Of a stretch of DNA of 64,000 nucleotides, positions 24,869 through 39,100 are shown one piece after another; position 1 is the first letter of the stretch, and each line of letters opens with the position of its first letter. Under the pieces are notes generated by a model that ran no database searches, was not told the DNA's origin, and saw nothing but the letters and a program-made list of their open reading frames with translations. The position numbers and the translations under genes are program-made. The DNA is from Dermanyssus gallinae (Eukaryota > Arthropoda > Arachnida > Mesostigmata > Dermanyssidae), in the NCBI GenBank assembly GCA_003439945.1, contig QVRM01005629.1, positions 143,501 to 207,500 of the forward strand. The letters run 5' to 3'.

Positions 24869-27800
24869 GCAGTCCCGAGAGATCGGCTTTTACTCACTCT
24901 CCGTGAAGATTTTAATATGAAAGGCCGAATGCATAACCTTATACAAGATATTTTAGCCGGCAAACGTAACACAATTTTAAACAGAGCTCACGCAATTGCC
25001 AGGTCTCCCAAACAATTGGTGTGCCACAGGGTGATACATTTTTATTTATGGCCTTGGAAAGTTCCTCCGATAAATAACAGCTCTCCACGAGTTTTACGCA
25101 GAGGACTTAGTTATTATGGGGAAATCGAGACAGCACCTCCAGTTTTACTTGGATGAGACTGCACGATGGTGTTGCGAAACTTAGCTGGACATAACCGCGT
25201 CAAAAACAAAAGTGATGCGTTTTAGCAAAGGAGGAGCAAATGCTCAAGGTGACTACAACATAAAGATTATTAACATAAGAAAACTGGCATGCACTAGAGT
25301 TGGTCCACAACTTCAGATACTTGAAAGTAACATTGACAACCAAACTGTTTTACTAGGCATATTGAAGAAATTAGAGTAAAGGCGGTTTTCTTAACCATGA
25401 TGTTAAAACATCTCCGATAAATTGACCTGGGGACTGCACTTTATACATTTGAGCTCAAAATCGTTTTCACAGTAACATATTGCCTCAGACCCATATCCTC
25501 CAAGTTAACATTAGACAAGCTCAAAAATGTCGACAAGATTAAAATTATGTTTCCTAAAAGAGCAATTGGTTTATCGGAAACGGTAATTACCAGTTTTATC
25601 ACGAAGCGCTCGAAGCATACAAGCAACACAGAGAAAGGCGAAACTAGAACTTTGTAATCCAAAATTTTACAGACGGACCCGCTTTCCTTAGCAACCGATG
25701 GAAAGGAGATCTGCAACAAAACAGAGCAGTGATCTCCAAAATAATCTGGCACGAATACCACCAATACACCTGTTTGAAGGGAAATTGTTTCCAAATCAAT
25801 GAATGTGTTTGTAAATATTGTGGTGAATTAGAAATGTATGGAATTGAACATCCTTCTCATTAATAACTGCTGTAATTGACGTACTTGAGTGGAATAACCC
25901 ATAAATATTGTGAAAATCTTCCAATTTTATTTATTATTATTTAATTATTTATAACGCCGTTCGTAGGGCATGGCGGCGACCCATCTGGATTCTACGCCTA
26001 TTCCTTTTCGATAAGTTATGAATCATTCTTTTCCAAGCGTTTCGATATGGTTTTCATGGCTTCCAATAATTTCCGATGCAGTGCTTTGATGTGAAAATAA
26101 TTCACTAGTCTCTTACGTTAGATGTCCTTATGTATGGTGGCATACCAGCGCAAAGTTGAAAACGAACAAGTTCTAGACCTAAATATACTTGATCAATTAT
26201 AGCATATTGACAGGAATGTTTTGAATAGAATAGATATAAATTATACTGACGTGATTGTTAAATGTTTTCTTTAGTTGATACATATAAGAAGATCTTATAT
26301 GTACACACAGAAAAACGTATGAAAACATAACGATTTAAACGTGTTGCAATTGCGTGGTTTAGGAATTTTATCGAGTCCAAAAACTTGCGATACTTAGAAA
26401 CAATTGTTGACGAGTAAACTTTGTTTACGTGCGTTTGCAGATTCGTCCTCATCTAAGCGAACCTCTCGATTACGAGACGTTTGTAACGAAGAACCGCACA
26501 ATTCTCCAAAATGACCCACAACGCGAGATGCTTCTGTTTCCGCCCGACGACGTATCGGTGAGTCGTGACATTCACTACATATGACAACATATGACGGCGG
26601 ATTGGGCACAGCCAGGCAATGCATACAGAAGAGGCACCAATGTAGTTGATCATTGCGACCTTACGCCCTTTCGCTGTTTTATCATTGCGGCAAAAGCTAT
26701 CTTCAACGTAGCAATTCTTAGATTTACTTACAAAAGACGATCAGTACAGCACGTCTTGAGCGTTGAATCAAGATGAACTTTTGTCGGCAGTTACTTTCGT
26801 AAGGTTTCTTATATATTCATACTATTGAACGATTAGTTGCTGTACCTGCCTGATAAGGGGAGTAGTCAGCACAGATCAGAACTTCGTAAGGCGGAGCAAT
26901 AGATCGTAGGGCGGAACAGTTATGTTTGCAAGGTTCGGAGAGTGTCTGTCCCGACGGAAAGGTGCTGCATATCCCTAGGCGGGTCAATGTGTGAGAGTCA
27001 CGACTAACTGAATCATATGTTGTTATGCCTCAATCTGTCGCTGGCTTCGCAGCGGTGCATCATTCCGCGAAGTATTCGGACGACGACGCCAACCGTGCCG
27101 CTGTCGTTGGCGACCGTGGCCGCTGTCACGCAAGACGAGAACCTCGACCGAGCCGAGGGCACCTCGTTGTCGAGCGACAAACAGCTGCCTCTGTTCGTTC
27201 GGCAGTGCCTTCAGACGTACGCCGTCGACTGGGTCAAAGTGCACTACAAGTACGCGAAGTACGGAGCGACGTACAAGGAGCTCGTCGAGCGCCCGGCCGA
27301 CCTGCAAGAGCACATCTACGAAGTGGACGCCGATAGCGAAGTGAAGGACGCGGTAAGCTTCGACTGGCCTGAGCAAGTTAGTCACGATCCCATAACGCCT
27401 AACGAACGCCGCAGGACATCTTCACCACACCGTCAATCTAGCCGACGGCTAGATAGCAATTTATCTAAACGAGCCACCCGCCTTACCTACCTTTTCTGTC
27501 TTCATCTTGGATAGATTACAACGCAATCAGTAAATCTGTTCTTGGGAATGCATAAGCTTATCTTGTTTGCTCGGATGTAACATAAATCTGGCCCCACATA
27601 TAAGCCCCGCGCGTGTATTTCGTCAGTGGACGTGTGAAAATATGTGTTAATGTTTTATTATTATTACATCATTATCTAAGAGTGTATCATTGCATATGTG
27701 TAGATGGTGTTATTAGACACACGTGATCACTTCTAGATTTAATCCGTATCAGTTATTTGCGTAGTAAAACATGCGATAGCTGTTCTGCACAATGGAGATG

Positions 27801-28826
27801 TCTACTTTGAGTTACATGTTATACGTACCATTTATCATTGGCATGTCCGCGTTTGCAATAGAATTCCCGATCAGAAGAAAGTTCAGTCATCAAGGAAGGC
27901 TGGATTCTGAAGGGACCAGAGTCGGGTACCGATTCGCTGCTGGCTTTAGCGACCAAGTCATTCAAGAAACGCTACATGGTACTGAAGAGAGGCGTGGACG
28001 GAACTCATATCGTCGAATTCTATAAGGATGAAAAGAAGAGCGACTCCAAGGGAACCCTATGCATGGATTTCTGCACAAAGGTAAGCAACCAGGATGGCTT
28101 TGCAATTAACCCGTTTGTACGGGGCAGTTTTTTCCTAGTGATTGCATAATTCGCTTTGACGTCTATCTCTTCGTTCATGTGTTTATGCCTACCTACTGAG
28201 CTGTCTATTCAGTCTAACACTACTGCAGCTCCGTAAATTTACGTTATGGTGTCACGTCTTTACAATGGGACTTCAGCATAAGCAGGTCAAATGTGGATGC
28301 TTACATTGACTATTGACAAACTATTTGAAGTTTTTAAGTCGCCTTGATTGAGATTGGCCCGACTGTACACAGGGTATTCGTGCGTATATGTGAGTATGTG
28401 GCGGAATTCATATGGTCGATAGCTTTTGTTGCGCTGTTGCTAAGGTTTGCTGCTACCGCTACTGTGTTTGGTGTTGTGCCGTGTGTTAACTTTCTCGCAT
28501 TCATCAGGTGATCCGCAACGCTCGTCGATCAAATAAGTACTGTTTCGAATTGGCAATGAGCGAAAATAGATCCTGCGTACTGGCATCGGAAAGCGCCCAG
28601 GAGCAAGATGGATGGATTGGCCTTATGACCGCAATTCTCACATCCAATAAGAACGCGCTCGAGGCCAAAAAAACTAACAGTACAGTTACATCGCCCGAAG
28701 GTAAGCAAGTAAACGCGAACTAAGCTTAACTAGAACAGAGACTTCTTTCCTGAGCTGAGTTTAGTAGCCGATTGAGTATTATACAGTCTGTGTAGGCAAC
28801 GGATGATGATGATGATGATGATGATG

Positions 28827-28894
<68 letters not shown>

Positions 28895-31800
28895 TTAACT
28901 CCATTTTAGAGTCACCGCCACCTTCACTCAACGGCTCGTTAAATGGCTACTCTCTGAAATCGCTCGAACACTCCAAAAATCCAGATCTAGTTAAATATTC
29001 GCGGGAAACAGACTACACAATCGCTGTCGCCCGCAAACAGGATCGGCAGAATATTTTCGCCATCTATCCCGACCTAGGCACGACCGAGTCGGCGTTCCAG
29101 GTGAGCGACTATGACCGACCTGCGAAGCCGTTCGAAGAACAAAAGGACACACGTCTATTCATACGATGTGAAGAGATCAAGTTCAAGCTGCAGGCGCCTC
29201 TCGAGGAGAAAGGTCAGTTGTGCCAGGTTGAACCATACATCACCACGATGGCCATCTTCGATGTGCGACGTATGCGGAAAGTATCCGAAGACTTTCGTTT
29301 CGATGTTAATAATCCCTACATCCGCAATATGCTCCCGAAGACGCGGAAGAACAGCAGCTCGTCCTCGAGCGGGGGACACTCGACAAACAACAATGCGGAG
29401 GAGGCATCGGCTAGCGTGACCGCTGTGCAGGCTTCAGGCCTTAAAGACCTCGGCGAGGAGTGGTTGACGTTTCCCCGGCAAGCCATCTTTAGCGTGCAGC
29501 ATACCGAGCCCGAACTCTACCTTGTCGTTCGTATTGAGAAAGTGTTACAGGGGAGCATCAACCAAGCTAGCGAAAACTACATTCGGGTGGCGGCGGATGG
29601 CGATGGCCGACAGGGAAGTAAAACGCAGAAAAGTGTCCGTCATTGCTGTCAGCATCTCGGCCACTATCGGATGCCATTCGCATGGACATCACGGGCGATT
29701 TTCACAAAGTTCACCGGAGATCTGGACGAGCACAACGACTTCGGCCCCATCTACAGGCAGGAGGCGTCCAAGCTGTCCGACGAAGACCTGCTCAAAATGC
29801 TCTCAGAACTGCGAAAGCCGGATAAAGCCAAACACATGACGGTCATTCCAGGCTACGTAAAAGCTTCGATCCGTATTGTTCGCAATGACGAACAAATCCC
29901 TAACTCTCTGACTTCAGCTCTAATTCCGGTCAAGGTAGGCCAAAGCGCATGCAGTCCTCATTTTGTCGAATTTTGTCATTGTTGTCCTCATGACAACAAT
30001 GTCTTCAACAATTAGTTTAGCGTAATTTTGGAGTATGTGATGAAACGATTTCGGTTATTTTGCAGGTGAACAGCGTCGACCACGCGCTGTTCTCTGCTGT
30101 TCAATTTTAGTTCTTGTTTTCCTATCGACTGTGAACAATTATCTTGCTTAGTGTTCTTGCATGCTAATGTTACAAGCCTAGACAGGCCTTTGCGCGTAAA
30201 GTATGCATGCGAGTCGTAACGACGTGCTTGTGTTCTTGGTCCTGTAGCCATTTCCAGTTCCGCCGAAGGAGGAGCCCACATTAGAGGTACAGCAGTTCCC
30301 CACGGATACGCCGTCCGATGCGCACCCCTTCTGCACTTACGTCAATCACCTCTACGTCTATCCGAAGAGTCTTAAATACGACGGTCAGAAGAGTTTCGCC
30401 AAAGCGCGCAACCTGGCATGTTGCGTCGAACTGCGGGACAGTGACTCTGAGGGGGCATTGCCGCTACGTTGCGTCTACGGTAGACCGGGGGAATCACTGT
30501 TCGCCTCGCAGGCGTTTACCGCCGTAACACATCACAACCAGAGCCCGGATTTCTACGAAGAGGTAAGCGCAGTCACGTACTTGATTTCCTATGTAATTTT
30601 ATTGTTTAGCTCTAAACTATAAAATAAACTACATGTCTGCGTTGTATGTGCAAATACTAATATGAGATTGGCTCGATTATGCTTAATTGCTTTTAGGTGA
30701 AAATTGCTCTTCCACTTCTCATCCACGAGAAGCATCATCTTCTATTTACATTCTACCACGTTAGCTGTGATACGTCGAAGGCGGGGAAAAAAATCAAGGG
30801 TCAGGAGAATCCCGCCGTCGAAACCATCGTTGGTATGTGTTTGTGTGTGTGCTCATTTTTATACTTACATCTAAAAATTGAGTGATCTATCTAGTGGGAA
30901 GACCTAGATAGATCACATGATTGCGATGAACTTCCGCTCATCTACGCTAAAGCATACCGTGGTGGTTTGAGCTACAAATTATCTAAATTGCACATGTGCG
31001 CATATCATCTTTTTCTGGGTGCACTAAACTATAATATTGTAAACAGCCAGTTTAAAACGATCTTAAAGCGCCTCGTTATTGCTGTGCTGTCATGTTGTTT
31101 TGTATTGCTCAGGATACTCCTGGCTTCCATTGCTCGTCAAAGATCGAATTAACGTCTCGTCAACGGAACACGCCCTGATGGTCTCTGCAAATCTTCCTGA
31201 GGGTTACCTCTCCTGTAAACCGCTTGGTTTTGGAAAGGGGCTCGCAGGGCCGGATCTAAAGCCGGTTGATAATGGAAAAGAGATCTACAGGGTGCAGCTC
31301 CGCATGGTCAGCACTGTGCAATCGAGGGATCCGTTCCTCCACAACTTCTTTGTTCACTGCAGCAAGGTGTTGGAGAGCAAGTCGGCCACCATGGTCGACA
31401 TCGTCAAGGTAAGTTTGCCATGAGGCTTGGGTTGTTGGTACTCTTCTGTTAACTGCCTTGTCTTTTCGGGTGAAGGCGCGGAGCTCAAGGTCTTATTCGT
31501 TTGGTTGGAGGTGTGAAACATCACAGAGGTTTCGTTTCGTCGTTTCCGTTGGTCTGACCTTTTTCGATTCAATCTTCTGCTAAGACAAGCAGTTTGTTGT
31601 CCTCTGCACGCCGTACATATGTATGCGTCAATATGTACCGATTCCAGATATAGGCGCCCGGCGAGTATTTATCGAGGACACTATTGCCCAGTTCTGTGGC
31701 CACAAGCTCCTCAGGTTGCTCCGAGTTAACGGAGCGAACGCTTATTTACTGTGTCACGCTCCTAACCGATGCAGACATGTACCCGTTTGTCTTGCTTGCC

Positions 31801-33362
31801 TTGGGCATGGTCGTATGTCGGTATGCGTTCTTATAGAGACGCGTACATGTCTTCCTGACTTGCTTTTCCTGCTGTTGTCTGAAAATAGAATGTATAGACC
31901 AGTTTGTTGACTAATGCATGGAATACAACATGAAATTGGGTGCATGGGCATTAACAAATTGCACGAAGAATGCAGTAACTTTGCCCGTCTTCCTGTTTAG
32001 GGTCTGTTGAAATTCTTTAATATAATCGTTGTTTAAACGAACACATCAAATAATTTGGCAAAACACAACATCTAGCTGAGGAACCGTAATGGTGCTGCTT
32101 TATTTATATATCCCGAGAACGGTTCAGATATATATTAATCGTAACATCTGTCCTACAAAAGTAACACTGCCATCAATGGCGGCGGCTCACTTGACTAAAA
32201 ATGCACTATCACAAAGCACAATACTATTAACCACGAGCTAGCCAAAACAGTGATACGCATCGTCTCATTGACTGTCATTAACAAAAATGTTAGCTCCTCG
32301 TTGATCACAGCAACTGTGTAAGTGTTATCTTTATTCTTCTATTTTCATCCATTTTTTTCTTTTAGAATGAATATGCATTTAGCTTAATAGCAACCGTATC
32401 AAATATTCTTGTAAGATTTGTCTTCCTCTTATCAATTGGCTTGCTGCTCTATTTCTAGCGTTTGTGCTTAGAGGCATTTTACGTGACCTTGTTATTCTAT
32501 CTAGTTATCTAGATATCTGGTTTAGATATGATCGATAGCTTTAACTAACAGTGATGATGAGTGAAGCTTGTAGGCTGGTAGCTACCAACCGACTCTAGTT
32601 TGAACCCGATGCTAACGAATGATGTCGACCCTACAGAAAACGACCCTCTCCCGAACAGTCCCCTGATTACTAATGAATGTGACAGAAAAGAACTACCGAC
32701 GTACATGCATACACGTGTACATACATATGCGTATATGAAGTAGTTTTTCTTTTATAAATGATGAGATATGACTAGTTTCCCAAGGAGCTTGTTGACAAGC
32801 CGCCTTTCCATATCGCTGTCTCTCTCTCGCTTGCTCTACCTATATACCGAGCGTTTCTCCTCCCATGTTCTCGACGGTTCTCAGACGGGTTGTTGCATCC
32901 AACGCGATCTGTACATAACGGGTCCAATTGGCAGCTAGTATGCAGTAGGAGCAGTTTGCTGTCCAGTAGGGCAGAGCACACAACAACATTCTTCTTCTCA
33001 GTCCTTTCTTCAAAGCGTCTGTTGTTCACACGACTTTCAACTGATCCTGTTCTGTCCCTCGTCTCGACCTAGGAGCAGGCATACGCGGAGTCCGACCTAG
33101 GAAGAGAGATTACCAAGTTAATCAAGGTAATCATCACTGACAGACACACGGCTACGCTAGCTTCAACTGGGCTAGCTATCTGAGAGTAAGAAAAACAAAA
33201 AAAACATACAGTGGATGAGTGCGTGCGTGCATGGATGCGTGCGTATAAGCTAGCGAGCCAGCCAGTGAGCTTCTCGCGATCGCTACCTAACTACCAACAA
33301 TGGCGCTACTTATCTCGTTCCTAATTAACATCCAGATTGAGTTGTCCAGTAGCTAGGCATAT

Positions 33363-33402
<40 letters not shown>

Positions 33403-35465
33403 CGGTAAAATGTACTGTTTTCCACATACATATAGAGTATATGTTTTTAACCATTTATTATATAATATTATTCGTGATGTTCGTGCGTTTCCTAAAGAGC
33501 CTATATTTAGACGAAGCGCAGCACAGTGAGTGAGAGTTGGTTTCTCGTCAATTTGCATATAAAGTCGGTTCCTTTTTGTAACTATTGTACATTGTCAGTT
33601 ATTATTAATGACATTACATTATAACGTCGCTGTAGTCATTATCTGTTTGCAAAGCATTGCCATGAATATTGTGGGTGACTACATAGAAATATATTACTAG
33701 CTACACGCTCTGTAACAGGTAAATTCAGGACAACAGGTGGCTTGTTTTATGTGTTTGTATGAGAGATTATGTGAAAGGTCTTGCGTTTCTTTATTGTAGC
33801 TGTGTTTTGGGTTTACTTAAAAAATGGCAATGCCATATGGCATAACGTAACTTACTTCGGTCATTGGCGGACTGAGCTCAACAACTTTTTTGACCTTCCG
33901 TTGGAGCAGCCACCTGAAAACCCTCTGTCATTACATATCTATGTAATTCGCTTACGGTGGGGTTAATACATTTTCCAATCTGTAACGAATAATAACAAAT
34001 ATCTATAATATAGATTTAATTGTGACGTATTTCTGAATGTTTTTTGGTAATAGACTAATTTTACAAGACTTTGATTTAGACTTGCTTCGTGAAATACCGT
34101 GCAAATATGGTATCGAAGATGTCAATTTTGTGCACTACTGCGTTTGATTTATTTTAGGGCTGATTTTTCTAAGCGAGTGTCAGTCGTGCCGTCTACAGTC
34201 AACGATGGAAACAGTTAACAGTAGACATAGACGCAATACCGCAGACCGCGCTCTGCTTAGTGCTGACTTAAGTTTGTACCGTGTATGATTGACTAGTTGT
34301 GTCAATCTCATAGTCATGTATATTATGGTATAATCACATATTAGTTTTAATAGACCACTGTAAGTCTTTCGTCTGAGATTTTTGCATTCCATGTTAGTAT
34401 ACACATTATTAAGGCCACTTTCTACAAGCTGTACTCCTGCATATAATTTCAGAGCTTACACGAGTTCAATTATAACCTCTCTCCCTTATTATGTGTTGGG
34501 GAAAGAAAGGGTATCTTGTCAGCGAGTAGACTCTACAATATGCGATTTACGTAGGGGCTGGCTAGTTTAGAAAGTTATATACGCACATCAATAGAGACAC
34601 GGGCATACGTGTGGATTTGCTTACAGTCATGTTACGTCGAACACTGTTCGATGCGATGATAAAATAAATTACGGCTTGAATTGCAGGCTCTACACGCGGT
34701 CGATGGACACACGTTGGTATGCTTCCTGCCAACGATCATAAATCAGCTGTTCCGCCTACTGGTCTCGACCGGCCTCGAAGAGGTATCGCTCAACACTGTT
34801 AAGGTGCTCATCCACGTCGTGACGACGGTCTTCGAGGCTGGAAAGGTCGATGCGCTTCACTCGTACGTTCAGTATGCGTTCACCGTGGGCGTCGGGGGCG
34901 GCGCTCAGTTGCCGAGTAACAATGGCTTCTCCAACGGCAATTCGACAGCCAAATCGACGGGCGTTGGTGGTAGCCTCGGCAGCTCCACCGGCCAGACGGT
35001 TCACCACGAACTCTGTCGCGCTCTATGCAAGCTGTTCGCGCAAGCCGATCTGGACTTTCTCGTCATCAACAAGTTCCTGCAGCACTCGTGGTTCTTCTTT
35101 CAAGTAATGGGAAAATCGATGGCCCTCTTCTTACTCAAGACGGAGCGCATCAAGGTACTCCAGGCAGCGTTATAGTGATATAGAGTTATTTATGATATTG
35201 GTTATTTTTCTGCCTCAGCAATTAATGTTATTTATAGGAGATTTACTAGCCATAAATCGAAGAAGGAGTTTCTTCAGAACATCACAGCGGCGTGGAAATA
35301 AAATATGTTAAATCGAAAACGCGCTATCTGCAGACAAGAGATACACTGCAAGAGAGTGATAATCTTCTGAGTGCTATTCTACTAATACTAGTTTAAAGCA
35401 GATGTACGCAAGGGCTTAACCAATTGTATTATTCTTTATACAGTATACGTGTCAAAGAGGAAGCC

Positions 35466-35516
<51 letters not shown>

Positions 35517-36088
35517 TGTGTATGGCGAATATGTGAAGAGCGTTATATACAATTGTAGAGCTCGTTGAGGCAAATCTTTTTTCCAAGGGAACATGGTTTC
35601 TGAGAAGTCTTTGTTTCGGAGTTTTTTTTGGAGTGCGAGTGAAATTACTACATTTATAATTTGTGACTTTGGTGTTTTTGCCCGACATAGGAGCACAAAT
35701 GTACAATTGCCAGTCATCCTATACAGAAACTAAGCACACCGTCGTGTTCGTGAGAAAGATCTGCTTCTTGAAGAATATATAACGCCGGCCAGACGATGCA
35801 ACAAGGTCGTTTAGAGCAGAATTCGCGAAAATGAAGTTGTTTTATTAGCTTTCACACCGAATACCTCAAAATCATTACCTTACGACCACTCACAGCGCTC
35901 AAAGCTGACACATTCAGACGAACATTTAATGACGATTATTTAGGTACCGAACGTCTGGCAATTCGAGCTGTGGTTGCGGAGTAATTAAGATTTTTCGGCG
36001 GGTATGTCGAGATTGAGTGTATGCATAAATGACTGTGAGGCGACGTTCACTAGTGCCGAGGTGTCGCGCGACAACCGCAACGTCGCCT

Positions 36089-36131
<43 letters not shown>

Positions 36132-39100
36132 CGTGTCAGTGTGCATTCCCAACTTACGATATTCTAATTACCCTTACTAATGCTACGTGTTAAAAACTAA
36201 ATAGAATGCTGGAAATAGTGATGCAGCTGAAGCTTACGAGTTTTGATGTTTTTATTTGTGTCCATCTGGTATTAGATGCAACGACAAGAACGCTTTCCAA
36301 AGGAGTTTGAGGAGCAGATTCTCCAGTTGGTGAAGGCGCTAGGGGCGCACATTTTTAAAAAATGCAAGGAAGCCAAGGAACCTCGGGACCGAGTCGACGC
36401 CCGGCGGGCTAACATGGCTTTGGCTCATCTTCTTAAGAAATGTTTATCCCTCATGAATCGTGGTTTTGCGTTTCGACTCGTGTCGCTCTTCATCGACCGC
36501 TTCTCTCCGCAGGACGAGATGGACCTACACGCACTGAAATTCGAATTCCTCGAAATTATATGCTCTCACGAGCATTTCGTCGCTCTTAATTTGCCATCTC
36601 TACGCGGCCATTATACTAGAGGGCACTCCAAGAACTCCAAAGGTATGACGAGAACGAAAAAATAAAGCCAGTAAACTTTACAACAAACTGGCAATTATGG
36701 TTTAAATAGTATATATTAAATCAAAAACACTTTGTACACGTGGTTAACTGAGCTAGTACACTTTAGAAGAGGCTTTCGACACGTCTTCTGTATTTATTTA
36801 TATTAGATTATATATTACCAGGCTCAACGGCATGCCATTTTGCTATAGCGCTTCATTGGCTTTTATGGAAAGTGGAACGTGCCCTTTTCAAAATGTGCAA
36901 AGGCTCTTGTGTATCTTTTCAGTTCCAAAGCTTACGGGATTCCTCGTAGGCGGTAATACGATTGTGATATAGTGACAAAAAAAGACAGATTAATATACAA
37001 GTCGGTTACATTTATCTAGGATGTGTCGCACCATACTGTACGATATATGCGTGCTCGCGGCGTGTCAGTGTATGTTGAACGGCAGATGCCTTGCTATTTC
37101 ATGCCTTAATGTATATTCACGAGCGTAAGTGAGTGTAGACGAATGTTCCTTTGTTGTTTGCTTATTTTCCGTTATTTTCCTTGATAATATTATTATTACC
37201 ACCATCATCATCATCGCGGTCGTTGTTTTCGTTGCTCAGGTACCGTCTCCCCTATGCCGTTCGTGGCTGAGGAGGAGGACGTGTCTCTCCCCTGGCCCGG
37301 TAAGTGACTGGCTAAAAATGGGTGCTTCCCGGCTGGCAGACTTCGGAGACGCCTTCGAGCGAGCGGTCCCACTTAGACGACCTCTTGGCAGTACCCCACT
37401 CCGACCTAATCGTTTGTTTGGATCTACACGAGTTCTTTTTACCCACCAAGAAGATAAATAAACCATAGATAAAAAGTGATTTTGCTTTTAGCGGGCTCGT
37501 CAAACTCACGTTTTGCGGAGGCGCTTTTCTTTTTAGTCTTTACGACAACTTTGGCAGACAATCAAGCTAGTTCAATCGTTATAAAAAGAAGTGAAGACTC
37601 GTTAAAGGTCATTGTTTTTAATAGACTGGTTCATTGGTCTGGCCCATCGAATATTCCTAGTTGTCGTAATATAGGTGCGCCCCACGTCGAGTTTTTTGTT
37701 CAAGTCCTTTTAAGTCTGCCACGATAATATAATCAGACTAAATTTACAACCCAGTTTTAAATTCCTTTCTGGGGCTCTAATACGAGGCACGCTTGGTTGC
37801 CTCTCGTCCATTGCATCCTGGAATGAACGAACTTTGCCTTCGATGTATGTGCTATTTTGATTTCTACCGACTAGCGGTTGTTGTGGCCTCTGACTAACGC
37901 CTACTCGCCTTAGGAATACGTTTTGGTGACCTCGCTTGTTGGCGTCCCTCCTCCAAAAGAAAGATAGCATTGAGAACACTCCCGCACCACACAGCTTTGC
38001 CACCTTCCCACCGTCTCTTTGAATGCGACGAAGCAACGCGACCCGGTAGCGGTGGTCTTGCAGAAAAAGACGATAACTTGATGAGTGCTAATCTATTACG
38101 TTCAATAGCTAGATGCCAATTGTTAGCTTACCAGGCAGTGACCAATTTCCGTTAATTGCAACAACCAACCATTCCGGAAATCTGCTTTGAACATGATTTT
38201 GATTATTAGTCGGTAGAGCCGACGATATCGTCATCATGTTTAACTGCAACAGCAGCAGGATGCCACCGCTGACGGCGTATTACAGCGTTGTTTCGATTCT
38301 CCGCACGATGCACTCTGGTGTCAACTCGCGTTTTTATGTCTGTGTGTATCTGTGTGTCTATCAACAATTGTGTCGTTGCTGGTGTTATTGTTGTTGGCGC
38401 TGTTTAACTGTAAACTTGTAAATCGGCTGTTGCTTGCGTAAAACAGAGGTACGCCACTTATTCCTCTGTTATTTACTGTAGACTTCCCGCCAATGTCTAA
38501 ATTCATGCACCGATGTACACCCGCTTGTTTTGACACCGTTCTTCTCTTAATATTAGACAGTTTGTTTCTAGCCACTTATCTCGGTCAGATCCACTGGCCG
38601 CTATGGGTGCCGGGGAGTGATATCCTCTATGTGGCCAGTGTAGTCAACTCAGGCAAACTACAATTCTAAATGCACTCACTTGGAAAGCCTGGCCAAACGT
38701 CCACAATCAAGTTTGGATGACTACATGTCATATATACATGTTATATTGGGTCGATTTTCACATCGCACGCACTATTGTATCGCAATAATGTTGCACACTT
38801 TGACACAATCTTGAGCAAACTATTTGCATATTTATTTTATTTTGAAGGAATCAGTTTTTCTTTTTTATTTCTTAATAAGTTAAGCTTACACCAATTTTTC
38901 CTTGGGTTATAGTCATGTTAACTTTTGTAACCGTATTCCATGTCCTTATCTGTCTAGTGGATTTTTTTTTTGAAAAAATAAATAGACCTTATATTTGAAA
39001 AAAAATATACTACTTTAGGGCGTCATTTTGCTTTATCCGTCAAATATCTTAAAGTAAATTCCCCATTGTAGGCTGGAAAGCGCGCTATTCATCATAGTTG

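Larger units (their letters stand above)
16061..26440 (+). other. Intron 1 of the DOCK-D gene (10.4 kb)
   Basis: This stretch runs from a GTGAGT donor to a TTTGCAG acceptor. It contains (GTT)n at about 16630-16690, 17010-17085 and 23825-23865, (TA)n at 18430, 19979-20033 and 20471-20668, a (CAA)n at 22720, a tRNA-derived SINE at 20760-20898 and a LINE remnant at 24866-25862. I see no exon of the DOCK protein inside, because the protein is continuous across it. A GC-rich stretch near 21770-21830 and an open frame on the minus strand at 23896-24135 are not recognisable genes. Confidence 0.75.

Noticed and set aside
27025..27336. A 103-codon frame overlapping DOCK exon 3
   Set aside because: It is an out-of-frame shadow of the exon 3 coding sequence, with Arg/Gly bias from GC-rich codons.
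37710..38036. A 108-codon minus-strand frame inside intron 13
   Set aside because: No motif was recognised, and nothing indicates splicing or a nested gene.
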